NCBI GenBank assembly: GCA_016748015.1 | Contig: JAAOMT010000445.1 | Location: forward strand, 484,755-548,754 | DNA length: 64,000 nt | Direction of reading: 5' to 3' | From: Geosiphon pyriformis | Lineage: Eukaryota; Glomeromycota; Glomeromycetes; Archaeosporales; Geosiphonaceae | Part shown: positions 54,064-64,000 of the stretch, piece after piece | Numbering within the stretch: the first letter of the stretch is position 1 | Layout: each line of letters begins with the position of its first letter | The notes under the pieces: generated by a model | What the model was told of the DNA's origin: nothing | Seen by the model: the letters and a program-made list of their open reading frames with translations, nothing else | Database searches by the model: none | Translations under genes and position numbers: made by a program

Positions 54064-56143
54064 TAAATTGTAAAAACTTCTTTCTTAAAAAACTTTTGAC
54101 TCTTTTTTAGGAATTTGGGACAAAAGAGAAAAAGAAGTTTTTATAATCATTTTTGGAAAAAAGATGCAAACTTTTAATTGTCTTTGTCTTTGCTTTGTAA
54201 GTTTTTTGCAATTCATTGTATTAATACTAGCCAAAATTTTTAACATTTTCAAAACAAATATCAGCAATATGATAGATGTCATTACAAAAAAAAACTCCTA
54301 TAAGGCAATATTTATATTAAAAAATTAATAAATAATATAGTAAGTAATAAACTTTATTTAAATTTATTTTTGTTTTGTAATTTGATTTTTTTTAGGAAAA
54401 TTGATTTCTTCTGGTAAATCTTTATTCTAAAGAGATATTTTTTCTTTAATAATGCTAATTTCTATAATATAGCTGATAAGAATTAAAAACAATTATTAAT
54501 TGTTTTATTTTTTTAATATAATATTATCTGTATATTAATAAAAATACCTAAAAAAAGTTTAAAATACAAAATAAAAAAGAAAAAAAAATATAAACACTTT
54601 ACTCAAACTTTCCAATCTCCAATAATATGTATTTTTTAGTCAAATAAATATTTGTAATAACGTTTTTTGGAGCTTTTTTATTTGTTAATTTAAATTTTTA
54701 ATTTTCATAAAAATTTTGTCAGTATTTAAGACAAAACTTAAAATAATTATTTTCTAATAATATCAGAATTTACAGTTTTCTATAAATTAAATTATGTGTA
54801 TTAATATAAATATATTAACTGTAGCAAAATAAAAAAAAATAAGCAAAAATGTTATATAAAATAAAAAATATATAATAAATTTATATTAAAATAATATTAA
54901 AACAATTTATTAAGAATAAAACTTTCTTTAAGCAGTTATTAGAACTGTACATAGTTGTTATTGTATTTTTAATAACAAAAAAATTTTGGTCCAAAAAAAA
55001 ACTGCTTAAAAATTTATTTTAAAAGCTTTTCAAATAAATACAACTAATTTTTTTTATTAAATTTATATATAATAGTAAATTTGCAATCCAAAAAATTTTG
55101 GTTTCAATTTATTATTTTTGTTTCATAAGTTCAAAAATGCAAAAAAATAATTTGTTTATAAATATTTTAGTTGTTAAAAGTGCTTTAAATTAAGATTAGA
55201 CTTATATTTATTGAATATATGAAAATTAAGCACAAACTTCTTTGATTTTTACTATATAACATTGTAAAAACAATTAAATTACTACAAAAGTTTTTGTTTA
55301 TTAGAATTAATTACATAAAAATAACTTGCTTTTTTAATTATTAAGTTATAAATTTATTATTAAAGAAAAAAGATTATAAAAAAAACAGTTATATTATTTT
55401 CAATTTTTTTTAATAATTTATTAGCATATCTAATGATATTATCTAATTAAAAAGTAAGTTGCTTAATATTAATATCTTCAAAAAATTATTTTGTTATTAT
55501 TAATGATTTTAGTAATTTGTGTTTTGTAATAAAATCTGTTTAAAACTATATCTTAAAGTTGAATAAATTCTTATAATATTAATTATATTTTTATTTTATT
55601 TTTAGAATCTCTTTTTTAAAATAATCTAAGCTTATTTTTAATGTGACCATTAACATCTTTCTGATAAAAATAAGACTTGAAAAAACTAATTATAAATAAT
55701 TTGACAACAAACCTATATAGAAAAGACAAATTATTATATAAATTATATAAAATAAAATAAAATATTATCTTTGCAATTTATATCTGTAAGAATAAATACT
55801 ATATCAATATTAGTATTAAAAAAAATTAAATAAACTAACAAGATATTTACTTTTAAAACATAAATTCACTAAAAATAAACTATTAATATATATATAAAAT
55901 TAATAAAAGCTTTATATTTCTATCTTAAATTTTTTAATAAATTGATGAACAATATTCTAACAGTTATGATTTCAAATAATATTAAAACTGTATAGACAAG
56001 CAAATTTTCTATTTCTATATATAATATATAATATTTTTATCTATTGTTTAACAAAATTTTTGTTAATTGGTTTAAGAATCTCTGATTCTAAATTCTTAAA
56101 GTTCTCTTTATTAAAAATATTTTTTAGCTTATTATTAATATAT
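54064..56143. other. AT-rich region without recognisable genes
   Basis: About 2.1 kb of A/T-dominated sequence with homopolymer runs; no ORF of note. I see no relation to the transposons in this window. Base composition makes chance motifs (AATAAA, TATA) meaningless here. Confidence 0.6.
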
Positions 56144-56964
56144 TGTTACAGTTTAAGTTTTTAATAAGAATTATAAATAATATAAATTAGCCAATCATGA
56201 AATAGCACAGTAGCAATTTATAAAAAAAAATAATTTACAAATAACAGCAAGCACTACCATGCAATAGCAGCAAGCACTATTGTGTAATAGCAGTAAGCAC
56301 TATTTTACAATAGCAGCAAGCACTATTGTGCAAAAACAGTAAGCGCTATTTAGAAATAATGAAAATAGAGTATTATAAGACATTATTTTGTAAAACAATA
56401 ATTTTTAATGATAAAGAAAAAACAGCTTCAACTAAAAGCAACAAATATCTAAATAAAATCTTATTCAAAAAGAATTAATAAAAAAATAATAAATTGAATA
56501 AATATCACAATTATGAGATTAACAATAGAATTTACATATTCTTTCTAGCGAATGAAACTATCATTCCATCTTTAAATCCTTTGGAAAAATAATCTCTGAT
56601 TAAGATTATTCACATGGTTACTAATTAAATTGAAAAAGCTTTATTATATACTTAGGGAAATTGCGAAAAGGCCATTAACATTCTATGTTTTTAGATTAGA
56701 GAAACACATCAGACAATTGTAAAAATAGCCTCAAAGAAGACTCCAGACAACAGGTAGATTTCAGATTAGCCTCTGAAAAGAAGTACACAACATACAAAGA
56801 CAACTAGAATTAAAGAGAAGACTTACATCACAATATCAAGAGAAAACGTTTAGTACATTATTATTATTATCCAACACATAAAATCAAGAAACTCACAAGA
56901 AACTGATTGCAATTAAAATGAGAGATCAACAATTAAAATATACCAAAAAAACACCCCTGTAACA
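56144..56964 (+). repeat. 5' LTR of element G
   Basis: TGTTACAGTTTAAG...CCTGTAACA, 821 bp. 23-bp array starts at 56246, 56269, 56292, 56315 and 56338 (five units). Confidence 0.92.
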
Positions 56965-56966
56965 TT

Positions 56967-58290
56967 TGGTGAATCTTACAAAGAAAAAAAATAATAATTA
57001 GCAATAATTCATTGCTAAAAAAGAAGAAACAAAAGTGGTGACAAAAACCCCTATCCTTATTATTCTTTAATTCTGCCGTGCTATTTACACACAAAATCAA
57101 AGTGATTTTGAATTATCAGAAGAGTGTTGTTCAGCTGAAAATGCCCTCACCTATTACATTAACACCAGAATAAATTATTACATAGAAAGGGAACAAAAAC
57201 CAAATGATGCAAAACATCAATTATATAGAGAATTATCTCAATTTACTACAAAAAAAACAACAGCATTAGCTGTAACTATTGTTCAAATTCATCGCAAAAT
57301 TGAGCAATACACCAATGAAAATTACCCAATATCTACAAAGAATACCAGAAAACACATCCACAATCCAGAAATTAATCACGAAGAAAATCAGCAAAAATTA
57401 GAAACACCTGTCCAAACATTCAAGAAAAATGTTGTGCAATCAGTAAAGAAACAATGCCTTCATTCGCCAGAAAAAAGATCTTATTATTTTTTCCCAGATA
57501 ATAAAATCCAACTCTCATTAGGAGCTGCATCATTATTCACATCAACCCCACAAATGCCAAGAGCTCCTAATTATACTAAGAAGCTTAAACAATGCAATTG
57601 GAAAGATATACCAATTACAAGAGGATATTTATCACTATTCTAAAAAACCCTTTTTTCAACCAAAATTTGGAGTGAGGTTTGAAAACTGTGAAGAGGAGTC
57701 TGAATCAGAATCCAAAGAAACCAGTAAAAAAGCAAGCACAAGACCAGTCACTGAAACAAGCAGCCAGTCCAGAAACCAAGAAACTTATAATTAAGAAGAA
57801 GAAATAACACATACAAAACACCTCAAAAACACAACCAGAAATTTAGTGGCAGCCAAAATAATCACTTATTACATTAGAACTTCAGAACAGAAATATGCGC
57901 CTGCCATTTTTGCAAACACATAAAACATTTGATTAGTCAATATTGAATGTGAATGATGCATGAGGCATGTGAGAATAATTATTATGCACTACCCTAAATG
58001 CCCAGGAATCAATACACACCAATACCATGTTAATACTCTACCATGTACCAAAATTAAGAAACTTACCAGCAATGACCAGTGATTCCAAATCCAAATTGGT
58101 GTTCAGAGTTTTAAAGCCAGCCAATATTAGGTCAAAATGCAATTATTACTAGAAATCTTAATTGCATAGGATCTAATCAGCAAACAAACACAAATCATCC
58201 AAACTACTTAAATTTTCAGCCAATTTATTTTAATATATTGGAAAACTTAAATCTCAGAAATATTAATAGTAATATATCTGGAACTGAAAA
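56967..58290 (+). pseudogene. Gag remnant of element G
   Basis: GTG at 57035 in the conserved context (AAAGTGGTGAC). N-terminal domain to about 57330 (ALTYYINTRINYYI), linker with the open piece 57434-57643, Glu/Ser-rich stretch to about 57795, then a deletion joining to the tail that starts with the zinc-knuckle region (about 57895-57950; C-HF-C-KHIK-H-LISQ-Y, last Cys lost) and a Gln/Asn-rich end. At 58253-58256 lies TCAG, the empty target of element D. Full of stops. Confidence 0.82.
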
Positions 58291-58616
58291 TATTACCAAT
58301 GCTAACTGCTTGTTGCAAATGAGACACACATAAAAACCATTAAACAACAATACAACAATTAGAAAGTTTTATTGAAAAAACCAACAATATACGTCATATA
58401 AAAGCTGTTCACAGAATTTTTAAGACTTTCAAAAACTGTCACAAAGTACTATTAAATTCAACTATGAATATTATAACAATTAATAATATTGAACAATTAA
58501 CCAATTTACAATTTCAAAATTTACAACAACAAATTAATAATACAGTATTAAATTATTATAGTAATATAGAAATTAATGAAGAAATTAACTTCAATTTTGA
58601 CAGAGCTCAATCTTAA
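58291..58616 (+). pseudogene. RNase H end and accessory ORF remnant of element G
   Basis: Begins inside NANCLLQMRHT, the last residues of RNase H, then TAA 58330, then IQQLESFIEK (about 58345-58378) and the accessory block to FDRAQS, TAA. Polypurine tract AAAAGGAGGGGA at 58615-58626. Confidence 0.75.
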
Positions 58617-58629
58617 AAGGAGGGGATAA

Positions 58630-59446
58630 TGTTATAGTTCAAGAATTTAATAGGAATTATAAATAATATAAATTAGCCAATCATGAAATAGCACAGTAGC
58701 AATTTATAAAAAGAAATAATTTACAAATAACAGCAAGCACTACCATGCAATAGCAGCAAGCACTATTGTGTAATAGCAGTAAGCACTATTGTGCAAAAAC
58801 AGTAAGCACTATTTAGAAATAATGAAAATAGAGTATTATAAGACATTATTTTGTAAAACAATAATTATATATATATACAATAGTTTTTAATAATGAAGAA
58901 AAAACAGCTTCAACTAGAAGCAACAAATATTTAAATAAAATCTTATTCAAAAAGAATTAATAAAAAAATAATAAATTAAATGAACATCACAATTATGAGA
59001 TTAACAATAAAATTCACATATCCTCTCTAGCAAATGAAACTATCATTCCATCTTTAAACCCTTTGAAAGAATAATCTCTGATCAAGATTATTCACATAGT
59101 TATTAATTAAATTGAAAAAGCTTTATTATATACTTAGGGAAATTGCGAAAAAACCATTAACATTCTGTGTTTCTAGATTAGAGAAACACATTAAGCAATT
59201 GCAAGGATAGCCTTAGAGAAGACCCCAGACAACAGATAGATTTCAGATTAGCCTCTGAAAAGAAGTACACAACATACAAAGACAACTAGAATTAAAGAGA
59301 AGACTTACATTACAACATTAAGAGAAAACATTTAGTACATTATTATTATTATTCAACACATAAAATCAAAGAACTTATGAGAGACTGATTGCAATTAAAA
59401 TGGGAGATCAACAATTAAAATATACCAAAAAAACACTTTCATAACA
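58630..59446 (+). repeat. 3' LTR of element G
   Basis: TGTTATAGTTC...TTCATAACA, 817 bp. Only four 23-bp units (58732, 58755, 58778, 58801) against five in the 5' LTR, and an extra TA run (58866-58878). Confidence 0.92.
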
Positions 59447-62349
59447 ATGTTAAAAAGCAATATTTATGTCAACAAACCAGATAACACTCTAAATATACTA
59501 ATCAATTTCTAAAAGTAATATAAATTATAAATTGTTTTTAAAAAAAAAATTACACATAATAATTATTCATCTTGTATCAAATTTTTTTTATATAACAGTT
59601 TTTTTTGTTAATTTATTTATTTTTTTTCTTTTCTAACTTTAAATTTGTTGAATTTTTGTCTTTTTTTTGCCAAAACTTTTTAAAAAAAAACTTAATATAG
59701 TTTTTACAAAAATTTTTTGTATTTTACTTTTTCATTTCTCTAATATCAATACACATTGATATAGTATATTTTTCAAGATTTGAATGTGGAAATTTGGTGT
59801 ATTTTTTTCAATAATATACTATCATATCTTTTTTAAAATAACTCTCTAATAACATAATTGTTTTCATAAAACAATTAATATGCTTATAATCTGGCCAAGT
59901 ATCTAGAGTATTAGAGTATTTATATAAAATATAAGTTATAAAATCAAATTATTTTTCACTAATCAATTCATTGGCTGAACCAATATAATCAAAAATAAAT
60001 TGTAATAGCTTTTATAATAGTTAAATTTCTAATCTCAACAGCAGCTTAGAATTTTTGCAAGTCTAAAAAAATAAGTTTCTATTAATCAAATTTTTCTTGA
60101 TTTCAAGATTATTTAACAAATTAAAATTAGTAAAATGTCCAATTTTTAAGCCATTGATTATTTATGTTTTTTGCAAATTATTTTTTGAGCACATTAGCTA
60201 TAAAATAATAATATTATAAGATTAAAATATAAAACCCAATAAATCTTTAAAACTTTATTTTCATGCCAATTACACAAAACTATTTGAGTTTTTGGAAAAT
60301 ATTTCTTGGCTGCTACTAAATAAAAATCCCATTTATTTATAGCTAACTACTTAGAATTTAATTGAATATTGCTCTTATAACTATATTTAATAAACTTTTA
60401 ATAAAAAAAATTATTGTATAATTTATAAATTGAAAATTTCAATTGGACAAAAATTATTATATAATTTACTTACTTAAATATTAAATTAATAACTAGTATT
60501 GTTTTTTTATTACTTATAAATATTGTTAAAACTTAACTACATAATTCATTTAATCTAATTATAAAAACAATATTAAAGAAGTTTAAGCTGTTGTGATAGC
60601 TAGTAGAATCTAAAGACAAAAAATCTAGATATTTGTATAATAGCTTTAACATAACTGTAGATACAACACCAAAAAGTATAGTTTAACTCTTAAAATTTTA
60701 AGCATCCTTAATTCTATATTGTTTTAATATGATAATGCCTTCAGCTTTATAAGTATTTATTAGGGAATAAATCTGTTAATAAAGTAAATTAATATAATAA
60801 TATATATATATAAATGAATATAAGCAATTTCTTATTTTTTAAAATTTTAATAAATTTAAATAATATAACTTTTTGTTATACTTAAAAGTATTTTAAATTG
60901 TCTTAAGATTAGATGCAAATTGAACAGAACTTAATTTGTAAATCTATTACTTGTGCTTAAATTCTTTGCATTATTTATTAATTCTAAAAATAATTAATAT
61001 TAATAAAATTCAATTACTTTTTTGAATTTATACTTAAACTTATTAGTTACAATCATTAAAAGTGATATATTTGTAGTTTTATTTGAAATGTTTTTTCTAA
61101 TTAAATTGGCTATTTGGTATAGTTTTTTTTAAATGTGATTAGAATTATAATTTCTATAGCACTTAATATTACATAAATTAAATAGCTTGTCATGAAGAAT
61201 TACAATATGACTTTTTCAATTATATTTAGTTTTATAATACTCTTTTTATAAATAAAGATAAAGTTGATACTTTTTAATTTTGATTAAATATTATTTTTCT
61301 ATATATGCTAACTTTGAATTTGTATTTTATTTGTATTTTTATTTACAAGTATAATAGTTTTTACATTTTTTTCATGTATCTTAATATTTAATAAAATACT
61401 ATTATATATATAGAAGTATAATTTATATAAATAATAATTTTTTATTCATTTTTTATATATACAGTTATGATCTAGAATTTTATAGCTATAAGAATACTGT
61501 ATTAAACATATATAAGTCTAATATTGAGAGTATTTTTATAAATAGTATTTGTATATATATTGAATAGTTGGCAATAATAGACCAAATAGTTCTTTTTTAT
61601 TTTAATAAACCTAATAAATATAGCATAATTTTCCATTATTGATAATATTATAGTAGTAAAGATAATATACTTTTATTTTTTTTACACATTTTATATATTT
61701 TATTTTTTTTAATCTTATATAATATAGTCAATAAAATACAATTTATTACAAATTTTACTTAATACAATCATGAAATTTACAGATTTAAATTTTAATTGTA
61801 TTTATCTTTATATAGTATATATAACTTAGTTCTAACTATTAAACTTAATAAAATTCAAGTTATTACTTTTTGCTCAAAAAAAAAATAGATACCAAATTTA
61901 ATTATAGAATAATAAAGCTATTTAAATTAAACAATATTATGTTTTCAAATTTTCTGTAAAATAATTTTTTAAAAAACAGTAATAATTTAAAGTTAACTAA
62001 TTTTACTATTAAACTAATAATTTGGTTATAATCAACATATATAATCATATTTATTGCTAATTGGCTAATTTAAGAATAATATATTAAGTAAACTTTTCTT
62101 AATTATAATACCAGCTTTTTAGTATAATACTAAATTAACTAATTTATTAAATATCAACTAATTATAAAACTGAATCAGGAACTTAGTAATATAAATGGTA
62201 TTTTTTAATTGCAAATTCTGCTATTTAACCTGTTAAGCCTTTTTGATATACATCTATATAATGAAATGTTTTTTTTGTATATCAATAAATAGTTATAAGT
62301 AGAATAGAAATAAGAACTAATGAAACAGTTCTTTGTAATTCTGTCCATA
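59447..62349. other. AT-rich region without recognisable genes
   Basis: About 2.9 kb, A/T-dominated with long T and A runs. No convincing ORF, RNA gene or repeat seen. Confidence 0.6.
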
Positions 62350-64000
62350 AGTAATCACAATGTTAACTAAATTTTTTGGTTACATTTTAAAAGTTTTCAA
62401 TATAGTTGAGCTTACAATAAAACTTTAAATAGAATACAATTTAATGTTTAATTACAACAATAGTCTTTTTTAACTGTCTTTTTTATGCTAAAAAGTTTGG
62501 TGGTTTACTTATTACTTTTCATGTTTCTTTTAATTTTAATCTTTTATTTGGCCATAATCTTCTTTTAATTAGAATTTGTTTTAATTCTTTTGCCTGTTCA
62601 CACAATTTGGAAATATAATAATTTGATAAAAAGACTATATTCTATTAAATTCTTTTATCAAAATATGTACTTTGTATCTTTGGTTGCTTTCTACTAGGGC
62701 TAAAATTTATATACTTGGCAATAAGTACATCTGGTAAAAAAGTGGCATGACTTAATGTATTATCAAATACAAATAAAGCCTAATATCCTAAAAAGCATGC
62801 TTCAAATATAGGAATAGCACATTTAATTATCTGATTAATCAAGTCATTGGCTTTTTACTAACCATCATTATTTTTGCTTAGGTGCATAATAATACAAACT
62901 TTTTTAGAAAAGTTGTTTGATGTTTGCATTTTTTTAAGAAGTACAAAACAATCATAAACATCAGTCAAAAATTCACTAACATGAATTGGATGACCATTAT
63001 CTTTTTTTCATAAAGATTGTTTTCTATTAAGAATTCAAAGATTCTGATTTCTATTATAAGCTAAGAAAATACACTTATTATGTGTAACAAGAATAAGTAG
63101 TTGTACATTATTTTTTGACCAGGTTATCTTTTCTAAATTATCTTTTGAGAAAGTGAAAGTTTATTCATTTTTTCTAAAAATATTTTTCAATAAGTCACTA
63201 TATCTTTCTTTTTATGTCCATTTATATACACTCTCTTTTTCATCTTAACATATGCATATTCAAGTTTTTTCAAATAATTTCTTACTGTATTAAAATGAAT
63301 AGTTAAAAATGGTGCAAATCCAAGTCCTGGCAAAATAATTTCATTTATCTGTGTCATTAACATTTGTGGAGTAATATCCCACTTATGTTCTCGAATATAT
63401 GATTTTACTTGAAGAAGGATATTCTCATCCCAAAGAAAGCTCCATATTTTGGCATGATGTCCTCAGTGAGAGTAAGGAATTTGATGAGTTATTACATACT
63501 CATGTGTCCAAGAACGAATACATTTAGCATGGTATACTCCTTTTCCTATCGCATTAGCAACAATCTTACTTGCTTCCATTTTTGGATAGCTGCATTTTAC
63601 AAGTTGGAGATAGAGACGAATGCCATTTAGACGTATCCAAATCTCACTATTCACATTTTCCTTTTTGATATCTAACACCAGGTTTTCGAGAGCTGCTGAA
63701 AGTTTATTATGCCAATTACAATCCTCATCCTCATTATCCGATTGTCTGCCAATATCATCATTTGCTTCTACATTAGTCTCGTCAGCCAGCTCCTTATCAA
63801 CTTCCTCAGCAGATCTCTTGGTATCCCAAAAGGTATGCAACGTAAGAGTTCCCTTTGCTGCCTCACGCTGTTGTTGATTCTTTCTTCTTTTAGTACGACT
63901 TGAGTTTCCTATATAACGTAGTCTACGTGCTTCATAAGAAGCATGTTCCTGATAATATTTTTTTGCTGCTTCTTGAAGTTTTTTAACAATGCTTACAGCA
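62350..64000 (-). pseudogene. DDE-type transposase-like protein, 5' end beyond the window
   Basis: Minus strand, entering from the right edge. 64000-63463 is open: a Lys/Arg/Gln-rich coiled stretch (KKLQEAAKKYYQEHASYEAR), an acidic region, then the helix-rich block LVKCSYPKMEASKIVANAIGKG and CIRSWTHEYV. After a TGA at 63463 (Trp position) the frame goes on with KIWSFLWDEN, LPGLGFAPFLT, LKKLEYAYVKMKKRVYINGHK to a TGA near 63192, and further as a strongly decayed RNase H-fold core: CIFLAY near 63080, GHPIHVSEFLTD near 62990-62955, IFEACF, FVFDNTLSHATFLPDV near 62780-62725. I recognise a DDE-endonuclease-like family common in arbuscular mycorrhizal fungi. Base composition drifts from balanced at the right edge to A+T-rich leftward. 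Confidence 0.8.

Larger units (their letters stand above)
56144..59446 (+). mobile_element. Element G: deleted, non-autonomous family-3 retrotransposon
   Basis: LTRs 56144-56964 and 58630-59446, candidate duplication ATAT (56140-56143)/ATGT (59447-59450). Internal region only 1.66 kb: gag N-terminal part, linker, gag tail with zinc knuckle remnant, then a direct jump into the end of RNase H and the accessory ORF remnant. Against E it lacks about 740 bp of gag and about 3.67 kb from protease to RNase H. It shares with E the absence of integrase. Confidence 0.92.

Noticed and set aside
59447-62349. Organelle DNA insertion because of the extreme A+T content
   Set aside because: No mitochondrial gene, tRNA or rRNA segment recognised; general nuclear AT-rich spacer is simpler.

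Overview
This window is transposon-dense, very A+T-rich eukaryotic nuclear DNA, with no bacterial operons, rRNA, tRNA or single-copy housekeeping gene that I can see. The best guess is an arbuscular mycorrhizal fungus (Glomeromycotina; Rhizophagus/Gigaspora relatives). I base this on recognising the LINE at 47.4-54.1 kb and the DDE-type transposase-like gene at 62.4-64 kb as families I know from those genomes; the genus is not resolved.

Positions 1-46719 are one nest of related Ty3/gypsy-like LTR retrotransposons in four LTR families. The outermost is F1 (minus strand, 5'-LTR end at 46719, other end left of the window). A (plus, 1-5826) sits in the dUTPase region of F1. F2 (minus, 9398-45918) sits in the 5' LTR of F1. 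E (plus, 9479-36068) sits in the 3' LTR of F2. D (plus, 12334-31151) sits in the gag-protease region of E. B (plus, 16338-26134) sits in the dUTPase gene of D. So there are five elements, F1>F2>E>D>B. Junctions are supported by TGTTA...TAACA LTR ends, 4-bp target duplications (TCAG, TTGG, YTAG, degenerate CCRA/TCGA), and uninterrupted copies of two insertion sites elsewhere in the window.

All elements share one plan: LTR; primer site TTTGGTG...; gag beginning at a conserved GTG rather than ATG; CCHC knuckle; aspartic protease; a Cys-rich module; a dUTPase-like domain and a second domain; reverse transcriptase-RNase H; integrase; an accessory ORF reaching the polypurine tract; LTR. D has lost the Cys-rich module. 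E and the small element G (56144-59446) lack integrase. The U3 regions hold tandem arrays of 10, 20, 23 or about 40 bp, in several cases just upstream of a TATA box. Every copy is broken, mostly by C-to-T/G-to-A changes (CAA, CGA and TGG to stop; catalytic Asp to Asn).

From 46720 on: AT-rich spacer; a decayed LINE on the minus strand with overlapping ORF1 and ORF2 (47390-54063); AT-rich spacer; G, a doubly deleted relative of E; AT-rich spacer; and a decaying DDE-type transposase-like gene on the minus strand running off the right edge. The possible undescribed system is the retrotransposon lineage itself: dUTPase plus Cys-rich module inside pol, a conserved accessory ORF after integrase, a GTG gag start, and an integrase-less subfamily.
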